Shown: one piece after another, positions 43,967-52,815 of the stretch
Numbering within the stretch: position 1 is the stretch's first letter
Layout of the letters: each line of letters begins with the position of its first letter
Assembly (NCBI RefSeq): GCF_042663585.1
Contig: NZ_JBHTAN010000006.1
Span: forward strand, 2,108,001-2,172,000
Source of the DNA: Natranaeroarchaeum sp042663585
GTDB lineage: Archaea > Halobacteriota > Halobacteria > Halobacteriales > Natronoarchaeaceae
Direction of reading: 5' to 3'
DNA length: 64,000 nucleotides
Made by a program: the position numbers and the translations under genes
Notes under the pieces: generated by a model
The model's input: only the letters and a program-made list of their open reading frames with translations
Databases searched by the model: none
Told to the model about the DNA's origin: nothing

Positions 43967-44740
43967 CTACTCCCGGATGAGGTCGAGGACCTGTTCGTAG
44001 TACTCACCGAATCCGGGGTCGGATCGGGAGCGCGGACGCGGGAGGTCGACAGTCACCGTCTCACGGACCGCTCCCGGTTCGGAACTCATTACGACGATCC
44101 GATCGGCGAGTCTCACCGCCTCCTCGACGTCGTGAGTGACGAACAGCACCGTTTTTTTGGTTTCTTGCCAGATCTCCAGGAGTTCGTCCTGTAGCATCCT
44201 GCGCGTCTGCGCGTCGACGGCACCGAACGGTTCGTCCATCAGCAGTAGACCGGGATCGATCGCCAGCGCCCGGGCGATGCCGACTCGCTGTTTCATGCCG
44301 CCAGAGAGTTGGTTGGGGTAGGAATCGGCGAACTCTTCGAGGCCGATCAGTTCCAGCAGTCGGTCGACGCGCTCTGTCCGTTCGTCGGCCGGGGTGCCCT
44401 GCTTTTCGAGACCGAACGCGATATTCCCGCGGACAGTCCGCCAGGGAAACAGGTGGTACTCCTGAAAGACGACCCCCATGTTCGTCCCCGGTTCCTTGAC
44501 CGGGGCATCGCCGAGGAACACCATCCCCTTGGTGGGCTCTTCCAACCCTGCGATAATCCGGAACAACGTCGTCTTGCCGCTGCCGGAGGGGCCGACCAGG
44601 CAGACGAACTCACCCTTGGTGACGTCGAACGTGACATTCCGGAGTGCCTGCACGGGACTACCCTCGCTCCGATACTGCTTGCTCACGCCATCGACGCGTA
44701 CTCCGGTCTCGGCGACCCGTTCGCCGTCTTCTATCGCCAT
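43967..44740 (-). CDS. ABC importer ATP-binding protein (SsuB/TauB/ThiZ type)
   Basis: A 257-residue ATPase with Walker A GPSGSGKTTLFRIIAGLEE, Q-loop FQEYHLFPWRTV, signature LSGGMKQRVGIARALA, Walker B LLLMDEPFGAVD and the switch His in FVTHDVEEA. It overlaps the permease gene by 10 bp. The family imports nitrate, sulfonates, taurine or thiamine precursors. Confidence 0.92.
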   Translation of the reverse strand: MAIEDGERVAETGVRVDGVSKQYRSEGSPVQALRNVTFDVTKGEFVCLVGPSGSGKTTLFRIIAGLEEPTKGMVFLGDAPVKEPGTNMGVVFQEYHLFPWRTVRGNIAFGLEKQGTPADERTERVDRLLELIGLEEFADSYPNQLSGGMKQRVGIARALAIDPGLLLMDEPFGAVDAQTRRMLQDELLEIWQETKKTVLFVTHDVEEAVRLADRIVVMSSEPGAVRETVTVDLPRPRSRSDPGFGEYYEQVLDLIRE

Positions 44741-45537
44741 ACGAGCACCTCCTGTTGGGCCGTTCTGAAGGCGGTATCGATTACCAGGTACGTGAGGCTC
44801 AACACCAGAATATACGCGATAACAACGTCGACCCGCAGATTGTTCGATGCGCGCAGAATCTCCCGACCGATACCCGGAACGCCGAAGATTTCGGCAGCCA
44901 CCACGAGCATCCAGGAGCGGCCGATAGCTGTGCGCATCCCGGTCAGTATTTCCGGGAGTGCGGCGGGTACGACGACCGAGCGGACCAGTTCGATATCCCC
45001 GTTGACGCCGAGACTCCGCGCGACATCGAGTAGGTCCTCCGATACCCCCTCGACGCCACCGTACGCCGCATAAAAGTTGATCCAGAACGCACCCATGGCG
45101 ATAATAAACGCCGCTCCCCAGTGGTTGATTCCGAACCACGCGATTGCGAAGCCGATAAGCGCCAGCGGTGGCACCGGCCGCAGCAACCGAACGACCGGGG
45201 CCGACAGATCGTCCAGCGAGCGACTCCAGCCGAACATGACGCCGAAACCGACGCCGAGTAGCGTCCCGATGAAGACACCGGGGAGCCAGTGGAGCATGCT
45301 CTGGAAGAGCGCGGTGGTCATCTCACCACTGGCTGCCAGTTCGGAGAACGTTTCGCCGACCGTCAGCGGCGATGGCAGGACGTACTCCGGTTGGGAGAGC
45401 GAGGTAATCCACCACACCCCGATGAACGTCAGGATGCCGGTGATGCCGAGCGCGGTATGCTGCAGATCAAAGCTCGATAGCGGGGCAAACGCCTCCTCGT
45501 CACGGTCGAGTTCTTCGCTGAGTGTGTCAGTTGCCAT
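44731..45537 (-). CDS. ABC importer permease (SsuC/TauC/ThiX type)
   Basis: A 268-residue permease with six predicted helices and the EAA-type loop near LLDVARSLGVNGDIELVRSV. The C-terminal AEIFGVPGIGREILRASNNL is typical of the sulfonate/nitrate/taurine branch. It lies between the ATPase and the binding protein. Confidence 0.9.
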   Translation of the reverse strand: MATDTLSEELDRDEEAFAPLSSFDLQHTALGITGILTFIGVWWITSLSQPEYVLPSPLTVGETFSELAASGEMTTALFQSMLHWLPGVFIGTLLGVGFGVMFGWSRSLDDLSAPVVRLLRPVPPLALIGFAIAWFGINHWGAAFIIAMGAFWINFYAAYGGVEGVSEDLLDVARSLGVNGDIELVRSVVVPAALPEILTGMRTAIGRSWMLVVAAEIFGVPGIGREILRASNNLRVDVVIAYILVLSLTYLVIDTAFRTAQQEVLVWR

Positions 45538-45558
45538 TGTTCAATGTACCCCTTCGGT

Positions 45559-46566
45559 TCACAGACTGTCGTAGACGCTGTAATCGAAGATCTGGTCCAT
45601 GGAGAGTTCCTCGTCGATCTGCCCGTTTTCGTGAGCGAACTGCGAGAATATCTTCGTTCCCTCCTCGATTTCCCGGGGGTCCGTAATGAAGTTCGATAGC
45701 GGCGAGTCGAGCGCCTTGCGGGCCCGATCCACCGGCATTCCGATCCCCGATTCGACGTGTTCGGCCGTCCGATCCGGGTTCGCCTCGATGAACTCCGTCG
45801 CACGAACGTGCTGGCGGAGGAACTGCTCTGCGATCTCCGTATCCCGAACTTCGTCGGCCATCGTCACTACTGCGGCGGGTTGGCCCGGCATGACCTCTGT
45901 TGCGGTCCGGAGCATCTCCACGGGCGAACCCTCCTCCTGAGCGATTGTCGGTACTGGCTCCATGATCGAGGTGCCGTCGATTTCACCGTTGGCGATGGCC
46001 TGCCAGACCGCGTTAGCACCGCCGATTTCGAGGATATCGACGTCCGTCTCGGGGTCGATACCGACGATATCTCGGAGCCAGTAACGTAACAGGACGTCCG
46101 GTGTCGATCCCTGTGGGAACGTCCCGAACGTGAATTTGTCCCCCGTCTCTTCGGCCCACATGTCGAAGGCGTCGGCACCGTGCTCCTCGAACAGGGCGTT
46201 GAAATCGCGGTGGCCCATGATACCCATCGGCTCTTTGATGTTCGCGGCGGTCACTTTCGCGGGGATGCCACGGTCACTAACGATCATCGACGGAACCATC
46301 CCGAACATCGCGATGTCGATCTCTCCGCCGCCGAACGCCTGAACGATCGCCGGTCCGTTGGTAAACTCTCGGGCGTCGATGTCGCTGTCAACCTCCTCGA
46401 AGTAGCCTTCACCCTCCATCACGAAGTACTGAAGATCCGGATAGATCGGCATATACGCGACACTGAGTTCGTCGAGATCTCCGCCAAGACAACCGGCCAA
46501 CCCGGCGGTAGCGGCCAGGCCGCTAGTAGCCATGAACTGCCTCCGTGAGAACGCCTCGTCTGTCAT
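45559..46566 (-). CDS. ABC importer substrate-binding lipoprotein (NMT1/SsuA-like)
   Basis: A 335-residue secreted lipoprotein. Its N-terminus MTDEAFSRRQFMATSGLAAT has a twin-arginine motif, and AGLAGC is the lipobox, so it should cross the membrane folded and be lipid-anchored. The binding fold shows YMPIYPDLQYFVMEGEGYFE and GGEIDIAMFGMVPSMIVSDR, as in NMT1/SsuA/TauA proteins. The start at 46566 avoids an unrelated 18-codon extension. It is divergent from the AOR gene, so the imported compound may relate to aldehyde oxidation or its cofactor; that is conjecture. Confidence 0.88.
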   Translation of the reverse strand: MTDEAFSRRQFMATSGLAATAGLAGCLGGDLDELSVAYMPIYPDLQYFVMEGEGYFEEVDSDIDAREFTNGPAIVQAFGGGEIDIAMFGMVPSMIVSDRGIPAKVTAANIKEPMGIMGHRDFNALFEEHGADAFDMWAEETGDKFTFGTFPQGSTPDVLLRYWLRDIVGIDPETDVDILEIGGANAVWQAIANGEIDGTSIMEPVPTIAQEEGSPVEMLRTATEVMPGQPAAVVTMADEVRDTEIAEQFLRQHVRATEFIEANPDRTAEHVESGIGMPVDRARKALDSPLSNFITDPREIEEGTKIFSQFAHENGQIDEELSMDQIFDYSVYDSL

Positions 46567-46884
46567 CAGAGTGGATAGGCGGTATTCACTTACGACAAGC
46601 ACGGTCTCGGTAAATACCACGAGTAGCGTCGACGGGCCGACGATCGAAAATTCGGCAGGCTACCCCCAGTCTGTCTGCGATTTCGCTACAATGACGGTTC
46701 ATATGGAGCGTCGTAGCTACCGGTGTATTCTACCGGCTTTCGGACATTATGTCAAACAGTAGTGACAACCGCCTGAAACTCCTTTGAACAGTAGTAACGA
46801 CCCTGTCCCGGAAATATAGTGCTTATAGTTGACGTACCGAATCATTAAGTGTTCTCTCGCTCCACGTATAGAACATAGAAGACC
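46567..46884. promoter_or_regulatory. Shared divergent control region of the ABC importer and AOR
   Basis: No gene lies in this 318-bp gap. The near-identical direct repeats AACAGTAGTGAC (46755-46766) and AACAGTAGTAAC (46787-46798) lie 32 bp apart, about three helical turns. They suit binding of a multimeric regulator. AT-rich ATATAGTGCTTATAGTTG around 46815-46832 is a possible AOR core promoter. Confidence 0.4.
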
Positions 46885-48867
46885 ATGACAGATTTGGGCG
46901 GATTCCACGATCATGTGGCACGTGTCGATCTCAGCGACCGTGAAGTGAACTACGAAAGCATCGACGACGAGGATGCGAAGAAGTATATCGGCGCCCGTGG
47001 GCTCGGGGTCAAGTACGTCTTCGACCAGGGTCCGGACGTGGACCCACTCGGCCCCGACAACCTGATCGCATTCATGAACGGCCCCCTCACCGGGACACAG
47101 GTGACGATGAGCGGACGGATCGCCGTCTGTACGAAATCCCCGATCGAAGGCCAGGTAACCGACTCACACCACGGTGGCTGGTCGGGTGCGAGGCTCAAGT
47201 GGTCCGGCTTCGATGGCCTCCTGTTCGAGGGGAAAGCCGAGGAGCCAGTGTACGCCTACGTCGAAGACGGCGAAGTAGAGCTACGGGACGCCTCGCATCT
47301 CTGGGGCAGCGGCGTCCACGAGACCGTCGAGACCGTCGAGGATGAGATCGATGGCGAGTACGGCAAGAACCTCTCGATCATGGCGATCGGCCCCGGCGGG
47401 GAGAACGAGGTTCGGTACGCCTGTATCGTCAACGAGGACGACCGGGCGTCGGGCCGCGGCGGTACCGGCGCGGTAATGGGGTCGAAAAACCTCAAAGCGG
47501 TCGTCGTGAAATCGGCGACGAAGATGCCCAAACCCGCGGACACGGAGACGTTCCGTGAGGGACACAAACAGGCGATGCAGTTGATCCAGGAATCCGACGT
47601 GACCGGTCCCAACGAGGGCGGACTGTCGGTGTACGGGACCAACGTCCTGATGAACCTCACCGAGGAGATGGACGGCCTCCCGACGAAAAACGCCGCATAC
47701 ACCTCGACCCGGTCGATGCGTGATTCGGAGGGCGACGACCTCGATGCCGAGGAGATCTCCGGCGAGCACGTCCGCGAAAACATCCTCGTCGACGAACCGA
47801 CCTGTCACTCCTGTCCGGTCGCCTGCAAGAAGGAAGTCGAAGTCCAGACCCAGCACAAGGGCGAGGAGATGAACGTCCGGATGGAGTCGTTCGAGTACGA
47901 GTCCGCGTGGGCCCTGGGGCCGAACTCCGGGCACACGGACGCCGAAGCGGCCACGCTGATGATCGACCGGTGTAACGACCTCGGCATCGATACGATCGAC
48001 GCCGGCAACACCATGGCGATGGCCATGGAGATGACCGAGCAGGGCAAGTTCGACGGACTGGGCGATGTCGACGGGCAAAGCCCGTCTGCTCGGGAGACGG
48101 AGTCTCCCGCTGGTCTAGATTGGGGCGACACCGAGGAGATGATCGAGATGCTCGACCGCATCGCACACCGCGAGGACGAACTCGGCGACCATCTCGCGGG
48201 CGGCCCCGCACATCTCGAACCCGAGTTCGACGCCGAAGAGAACTCCCTGGCAGTCAAAGGCCAGACGATGGCCGCCTACGACCCACGCTGTATGAAGGGG
48301 ATGGCCATCGGCTACGCCACCTCGAACCGCGGGGCCTGTCACCTGCGCGGCTACACCCCGGCAGCGGAGATTCTCGGCATCCCCGAGCAGGTCGATCCGC
48401 ACGACCCCGAGGGGAAAGGCGAGCTGTGTGTGCTCTTTCAGGATCTGCACGCCATCTCGGACTCCTTCGACATCTGCAAGTTCAACGCCTTCGCGGAAGG
48501 TATTGAGGAGTACGTGCTCCAGTACAACGGTATGACCGGCCGCGACGTGACCGAAGACGAACTGATGGAGGCCGGCGAACGCATCTACAACCTCGAACGG
48601 TACTACAACAACCTGGCCGGCTTCGACGGCGCGGACGACGACCTGCCCGGCCGGTTCGTCGAGGGCCACGAGGACGCTATCCCCGCACAGGGCGGGAGCG
48701 AGGGGCAACTCGCCGAACTCGACCAGCTAAAAGACGAGTATTACGAGGTCCGCGAGTGGGTCGACGGCGTCGTGCCCGACGAGAAACTCGACGACCTCGA
48801 CATCGATATCGGCCCCGGCACCGGCGTCTCGTCGAGTGGCGACTCGCCCGCCACGGCGGACGACTGA
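46885..48867 (+). CDS. aor: Aldehyde ferredoxin oxidoreductase (tungsten type)
   Basis: Oxidises aldehydes to acids and reduces ferredoxin with a tungsten-bispterin centre and one [4Fe-4S] cluster. The 660-residue protein has MSGRIAVCTKSPIEGQVTDS and ARLKWSGFDGLLFEGKAEEP of domain 1, the cluster ligands Cys307, Cys310, Cys314 (CHSCPVAC) and Cys531 (DICKFNAF), and pterin-binding segments YGTNVLMNL, ALGPNSGHTD and YATSNRGACHLRGYTPA. Residues 396-409 are encoded by two perfect hairpins that look like an in-frame insertion. The last 20 residues are low-complexity acidic. It is divergent from the ABC importer. Confidence 0.95.
   Translation: MTDLGGFHDHVARVDLSDREVNYESIDDEDAKKYIGARGLGVKYVFDQGPDVDPLGPDNLIAFMNGPLTGTQVTMSGRIAVCTKSPIEGQVTDSHHGGWSGARLKWSGFDGLLFEGKAEEPVYAYVEDGEVELRDASHLWGSGVHETVETVEDEIDGEYGKNLSIMAIGPGGENEVRYACIVNEDDRASGRGGTGAVMGSKNLKAVVVKSATKMPKPADTETFREGHKQAMQLIQESDVTGPNEGGLSVYGTNVLMNLTEEMDGLPTKNAAYTSTRSMRDSEGDDLDAEEISGEHVRENILVDEPTCHSCPVACKKEVEVQTQHKGEEMNVRMESFEYESAWALGPNSGHTDAEAATLMIDRCNDLGIDTIDAGNTMAMAMEMTEQGKFDGLGDVDGQSPSARETESPAGLDWGDTEEMIEMLDRIAHREDELGDHLAGGPAHLEPEFDAEENSLAVKGQTMAAYDPRCMKGMAIGYATSNRGACHLRGYTPAAEILGIPEQVDPHDPEGKGELCVLFQDLHAISDSFDICKFNAFAEGIEEYVLQYNGMTGRDVTEDELMEAGERIYNLERYYNNLAGFDGADDDLPGRFVEGHEDAIPAQGGSEGQLAELDQLKDEYYEVREWVDGVVPDEKLDDLDIDIGPGTGVSSSGDSPATADD
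48070..48108. repeat. Two palindromes inside the AOR coding sequence
   Basis: GACGGGC-AAA-GCCCGTC (48070-48086) and GGGAGAC-GGA-GTCTCCC (48092-48108) are perfect 7-bp hairpins with 3-nt loops, five bases apart. They encode D396 to A409 (DGQSPSARETESPA), a Ser/Pro-rich stretch between two ordinary AOR segments, and keep the frame. The form matches 3-nt-loop hairpins in the tRNA flanks of this window. Confidence 0.8.
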
Positions 48868-48902
48868 GACCCCCGGCCAATCTTCCCGAAGTCCATTTAT
48901 CA

Positions 48903-49265
48903 ATGAGCGAAACAGAGGAGTTCGAGTTTCGAGTAGAGTCACGGTTGACCAGCCACGGCGTGTACGTCGATACCGTCACGGAAACGGAGGACGGCTACGC
49001 GGTCCAGTACGAGTCGATTTCGGCTGACTCGGAAGGGATCGTCCCCCACCGCGAGGTCGGGCGGGTGATCAACGTCTTCCGTGACCTGCACGACGACGAC
49101 TGGACGGGCACGGACATCGAGGCCGTCGTCACCGACTTTGAGGGCGTCGAAATGGGTTGCTGGCACGTCGACGCGGAGTGGATCGACGAGTTGCACAACG
49201 GGGACCTGACCGAAGTGGAGTTCTCGGAGCGGGTCGTCGGCACGATTACACACAGCGACGAGTAG
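48903..49265 (+). CDS. Acidic hypothetical protein next to AOR
   Basis: A 120-residue soluble protein with an alternating beta pattern (EFRVESRLTSHGVYVDTVTE; YAVQYESISADSEGIVPHRE) and a helix VGRVINVFRDLHDDDW. It may be cotranscribed with AOR (gap 35 bp). No family is recognised. It may be a haloarchaeal AOR-associated protein, a suggestion based only on position. Confidence 0.65.
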   Translation: MSETEEFEFRVESRLTSHGVYVDTVTETEDGYAVQYESISADSEGIVPHREVGRVINVFRDLHDDDWTGTDIEAVVTDFEGVEMGCWHVDAEWIDELHNGDLTEVEFSERVVGTITHSDE

Positions 49266-49274
49266 ACGGGTCCG

Positions 49275-49646
49275 TCACGCCGGCGCGATAGCGACCGGCT
49301 CTCTGATCTCCACGCTGGTCTCGAACTCGTCGCGCCTGTCGAGGCGTCGACCGTCCTGCAGGAACTGTGTCTCGTGAGCACGTCTGAGAGCGTCAGCCTC
49401 GCGCTCAGTGAGGTCCAGGTCCTCGCCCACGCCCGACCAGTGGCCCTCCGGCGCGAGGAAGTAGGTCGTTCCGTCCGTTCCCTCGATCCGTTCGAACTCC
49501 CTCGCGTACGCCTCGTACTGGCCCACGAGATGCTGTTGCGCTCGTTCGAGAAGGGTCGACAGTCGCGAGAGAGTGACGCTCGCGCGTGCGCCTGCGAGCA
49601 ACACTACCTGCCCATCGATCGGATGCGTGTGGTCGGCGCCAGACAT
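49275..49646 (-). CDS. Hypothetical protein of the AOR neighbourhood
   Basis: A 123-residue soluble protein. The N-terminal half is helical (VTLSRLSTLLERAQQHLVGQ YEAYAREFERI) and the central part has TTYFLAPEGHWSGVGEDLDL. No catalytic motif is evident. It lies 12 bp after the next minus-strand gene (49659-49922) and is likely cotranscribed with it. Confidence 0.6.
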   Translation of the reverse strand: MSGADHTHPIDGQVVLLAGARASVTLSRLSTLLERAQQHLVGQYEAYAREFERIEGTDGTTYFLAPEGHWSGVGEDLDLTEREADALRRAHETQFLQDGRRLDRRDEFETSVEIREPVAIAPA

Positions 49647-49658
49647 GGCCGGGATAGC

Positions 49659-49922
49659 TCAGCCCCCCGCCCGGACCGCTTTCTGTGAGAACTGCTCGAT
49701 CAGCGGATCGAGCGTCTCCGCGCTCTCGCCCTCGAAGGAGACGGTGACCTCGGTGAGTTCCATCGAACGACCGACGCTGACCGTCGACTCTGCCACCGAG
49801 GCACGCCAGTCGTCGCCCTCGACGGTAGTTTCGTCGATCCGGTCGCCGCCAAGCCCCTCGAGATAGCCGATGACGGCTCTGGCTGAGACGCCCCGATAGC
49901 TCCGTTCGCGCTCGATCATCAC
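49659..49922 (-). CDS. Hypothetical protein of the AOR neighbourhood
   Basis: An 87-residue soluble protein. It contains RSYRGVSARAVIGYLEGLGG and then a beta hairpin (WRASVAESTVSVGRSMELTE VTVSFEGE), and ends QFSQKAVRAGG. The final GG is reminiscent of ubiquitin-like carriers, but the fold is not clearly beta-grasp, so I make no such claim. Two adjacent ATGs are possible starts. Confidence 0.6.
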   Translation of the reverse strand: MMIERERSYRGVSARAVIGYLEGLGGDRIDETTVEGDDWRASVAESTVSVGRSMELTEVTVSFEGESAETLDPLIEQFSQKAVRAGG

Positions 49923-49993
49923 ACGTTCATAGTGGCGGCCGTTAGCTAAAGGTGTTGGCGCCAGCGGTCGACGTCCGAGGCGGAACGGTCCGC

Positions 49994-50377
49994 CTACGAG
50001 CCACCGCCGTGCCGGATCCCGTCGTCGACGATCCGGGCGTTTCGCTCCCGGTCGATCCGGTCGGCCAGATCGCTGTGGTCGTAGATCTGCTGGATGATCG
50101 AGGCGTGGAGATCACGCCAGCCCATCGCGTAGATGGGCGACTGGCCCCACGCGCGCAGTTCGACGACGTACTCGTCGTACTCCTCCCATCGACTCTCGAA
50201 ATGCTGGATCATGTCGACGACGGCACCGACCGCCTCGCCCGCATCGTCGGTGAGCGCGGCGTTGAGTTCGCTTTCCCAGCCTTCGATCGCTCTCCCCATG
50301 TCCTGTTTCGTATCTTTACCGTCTTCGGGCAGAGCGTCGACGATTCCCTCCGGAATATACAGCTCTAGTTCTTCCAT
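49994..50377 (-). CDS. Helical acidic hypothetical protein
   Basis: A 127-residue protein starting MEELELYIPEGIVDALPEDG and continuing mostly as acidic helices (MGRAIEGWESELNAALTDDA; VVDMIQHFESRWEEYDEYVV). It contains WGQSPIYAMGWRDLHASIIQ. The start at 50377 avoids a long unrelated leader. It is divergent from the beta-grasp gene at 50479. Function unknown. Confidence 0.6.
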   Translation of the reverse strand: MEELELYIPEGIVDALPEDGKDTKQDMGRAIEGWESELNAALTDDAGEAVGAVVDMIQHFESRWEEYDEYVVELRAWGQSPIYAMGWRDLHASIIQQIYDHSDLADRIDRERNARIVDDGIRHGGGS

Positions 50378-50478
50378 ACGGCTACTGTGGTGGCGTCGGA
50401 AATAAAAGATACCGGCGCTCCGGACAGTCGAACATGTTCGGGCCGGACGCTTTCGGATTTGAGAGCCTAGAACCACGT

Positions 50479-50895
50479 ATGGGAGAGACACGACAGCGAG
50501 CAGGTGAGCGGCCGGCCGGCACGACGGCCCCGGAGACGACCGTCGAGGTCCGATGTACTGGCCACGTCCGGACGGCAATCGGGACCGGGCGACTCCAGTA
50601 CACGTTCGAGGGGGAGACGCTCCGGGAGTTTCTGGACGCCTTCTTCGAGGAGTACGACGTGCGCGAGATGCTGATCGCGGAGACGGAAGCCGAGGCGACG
50701 ACGCAAGGGTGGGCGCCGGAGATGGACGAGCTACCGGGCAAGAACTACGCGAAGAACCCAGAGGGCGAGCAGACCAGACGCTACGCTCGCGTCGTTATCA
50801 ACGGGACGTTCAACGAACTCCTCGATGGGCTCGATACCGAACTTGACGACGGTGATCGGGTCGCGCTCATCTACCCGTTCATCTACTGCTGTTGA
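50479..50895 (+). CDS. MoaD/ThiS-like beta-grasp protein ending in Cys-Cys
   Basis: A 138-residue protein whose second half resembles MoaD/ThiS: GETLREFLDAFFEEYDVREM, RYARVVINGTFNELLDGLDT and DGDRVALIYPFIYCC. Ordinary carriers end in Gly-Gly for adenylation and thiocarboxylation. This one ends in Cys-Cys, so it cannot use that chemistry as such and may hold a persulfide or metal. The start at 50479 (MGETRQ) is likely; an ATG 15 codons earlier is possible. It lies in the AOR neighbourhood, so a role in tungstopterin assembly is plausible but unproven. Confidence 0.7.
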   Translation: MGETRQRAGERPAGTTAPETTVEVRCTGHVRTAIGTGRLQYTFEGETLREFLDAFFEEYDVREMLIAETEAEATTQGWAPEMDELPGKNYAKNPEGEQTRRYARVVINGTFNELLDGLDTELDDGDRVALIYPFIYCC

Positions 50896-50923
50896 GGGCC
50901 GCAGGCTGACAGCCCCCGGCCGG

Positions 50924-51199
50924 CTATCCGCCCGCCACCGGCGGAAACGCACTGATCGTGTCGCCGTCGTCGAGTCGGGTCTCCATCCCCTCCATATGGG
51001 TAATATCTTTCCCGTTTTTCATCACTGTGATGTACTCCCGCGGCGAGCCATCCGTATCGAATACCTCTAGCTCCGGGTGTTCCTCGTCGAGTTCGCGGAG
51101 GACGTCGCCGACGGTGGCCTCCTCGGGAGCCGTCGTAGTGACAGTCTTCTGTCCGAGAGCCTCACGGAAGCCGGCGAACGATCTGATCTCGATCTCCAT
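50924..51199 (-). CDS. MoaD/SAMP-like ubiquitin-like protein ending in Gly-Gly
   Basis: A 91-residue beta-grasp protein starting MEIEIRSFAGFREALGQKTV and ending DDGDTISAFPPVAGG. The VAGG tail is the site for adenylation and transfer in MoaD and in haloarchaeal SAMP1-type modifiers. It could therefore act in molybdopterin synthesis, in protein conjugation, or both. It converges on the Cys-Cys-ending paralogue. The start at 51199 excludes a non-homologous 14-codon extension. Confidence 0.85.
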   Translation of the reverse strand: MEIEIRSFAGFREALGQKTVTTTAPEEATVGDVLRELDEEHPELEVFDTDGSPREYITVMKNGKDITHMEGMETRLDDGDTISAFPPVAGG

Positions 51200-51274
51200 A
51201 CAGGGTACTGGCACTGGAGCAGTATAAATCGAATCGCGCAATGATCGTGGAGAACGGGGCGAACGACGATACCG

Positions 51275-52585
51275 TCACGTCACCCGACCGACGACAGGGA
51301 TCGCCCGCCGGGGCGGATTGACTTCCTCGACCTGCGTCAGGACGATGGCGACGCCGACGCCTGCGAGTAACGCCGCGAACGCAAAGGGGACCGCAAAGCC
51401 CCACGCGACGAGGATTCCGGAGAGCAACGGCCCGGCAGCGACGCCGAAGCCGAAGGCCATCGTTAGTACGGACAGCGTCGACCCGGATTCGTCGGCAGGC
51501 GCGATGTCCCCTGCGAGGGCAAGGGCTGGTGCAAAGACCATCGCACCGGCCGCACCCTGCAGGAATCGCGCGCTGAACATCAGCCACGAGTCCGATACGA
51601 TACCGATGCTCACGCCGGGAACGAACCCCTGTACCAGCGTCGTCGGCACCAGCAGGATCGTGCCAGTGAGAATGAACGCTTTGCGTCCGTAGAAGTCGGT
51701 CGCGCGCCCGATCGGGGCCTGCAGGAAGATCTGTGCGAGCACGAACGCGGCGAACTGGAGGCCGAACATCTCCGGCCCCTGATTCAGTTGGGAGTTGACG
51801 ATCTCCCCGAGCGTGGCGAAGACGGCGATTCCGACCGCCATGAAAAAGGAGACCACGCCAAGCGCGAACACCGGATCGAGCAACTGGGTCCCCGTCTGAT
51901 CGAAGACGTCGATCCCGCTCAGCGCCGATTCGTCGGAATCGGACGGCTCGATGTCCGGATCCCGGATGAGCGCCAGCACGAGAAAGAAGGCAAGCGTCGC
52001 AGTCGAGGCGGCGAGATAGAACGCGGCGTCGAAGCCGGTAAGCGTCAGCGTCGTCGCGCCGATGGGGATCGAGTACGGACCGGCGGCGACGACGCCGCCC
52101 GCCGCGATGGGGCCGACGCCGAACCCGACCAGGCGGAAGGTGTTGTACGTCCCCATGTTGCCGCCCCGGTTGCCCTCGCTCGCGAGGTCATTGACCAGGG
52201 CGACTGTCGTCGGAATAATGAACGCGCCGGCGATGCCCTGGAGCACACGCAGGAAGATCAGATGCCAGTACGCCGACGCCAGCGAGTACGCGAAGCTAGC
52301 GACGGCGATCAGCGTCAGTCCGAACAGGACGAAGATCTTTCGCCTGCCGGTGCGGTCCGAAAGCTTCCCAGTGAACGGCTGGAGCGGGCTATTGATGAGG
52401 CCGAAAATAGAGAGCACGAGGCCGGTGATAAACACCTCTGTCAGGCCAAACGTCGCACCGCTGACGAAATCGCTAGCGATGAACAGCGGCAGGACGACGA
52501 TGAGAAACGAGTTGCCAACGGACTCGGACATGCGCGCGAGCGCCAGCGCCAGCACCTGCGGATTGACGCCGAAGAGGTCTCTCAT
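51275..52585 (-). CDS. Major facilitator superfamily transporter
   Basis: The 436-residue protein has twelve predicted helices. The loop between helices 2 and 3 carries the MFS signature (GKLSDRTGRRKIFVLFGLTL), and the second half repeats it as GRATDFYGRKAFILTGTILL. This form is typical of drug or metabolite/H+ antiporters (DHA1-type). The substrate is unknown. Confidence 0.9.
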   Translation of the reverse strand: MRDLFGVNPQVLALALARMSESVGNSFLIVVLPLFIASDFVSGATFGLTEVFITGLVLSIFGLINSPLQPFTGKLSDRTGRRKIFVLFGLTLIAVASFAYSLASAYWHLIFLRVLQGIAGAFIIPTTVALVNDLASEGNRGGNMGTYNTFRLVGFGVGPIAAGGVVAAGPYSIPIGATTLTLTGFDAAFYLAASTATLAFFLVLALIRDPDIEPSDSDESALSGIDVFDQTGTQLLDPVFALGVVSFFMAVGIAVFATLGEIVNSQLNQGPEMFGLQFAAFVLAQIFLQAPIGRATDFYGRKAFILTGTILLVPTTLVQGFVPGVSIGIVSDSWLMFSARFLQGAAGAMVFAPALALAGDIAPADESGSTLSVLTMAFGFGVAAGPLLSGILVAWGFAVPFAFAALLAGVGVAIVLTQVEEVNPPRRAIPVVGRVT

Positions 52586-52815
52586 TGGTAGCTCCGACAG
52601 GCCGGAATGCTCGGTAGACTCGGTATAGTCACTCGAATGAAACCGACGTGCGGAGTCAACAAGGATGTTTGGATAGCGGGTCTCTGTGCGTCGTGGCCTG
52701 TATGGAGAAACGACCGGGACTCGTGACCCCCCGGGTCTCGAACCGATCAGGGGACCCTCGCGTGCGGGGTGGCATGGCCGGTCAATTTTTTATAGTGTGA
52801 TGAGAACTGTCATTT

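Noticed and set aside
46885..48867. Frameshift in AOR caused by the palindromic insertion
   Set aside because: The palindromes and their surroundings keep the reading frame, and all cluster ligands and the C-terminus remain.
52741..52775. Possible T-arm-like tRNA remnant (CGGGTCTCGAACCG)
   Set aside because: No tRNA gene in the window matches it beyond this short GC-rich core, and no flanking acceptor strand is visible.
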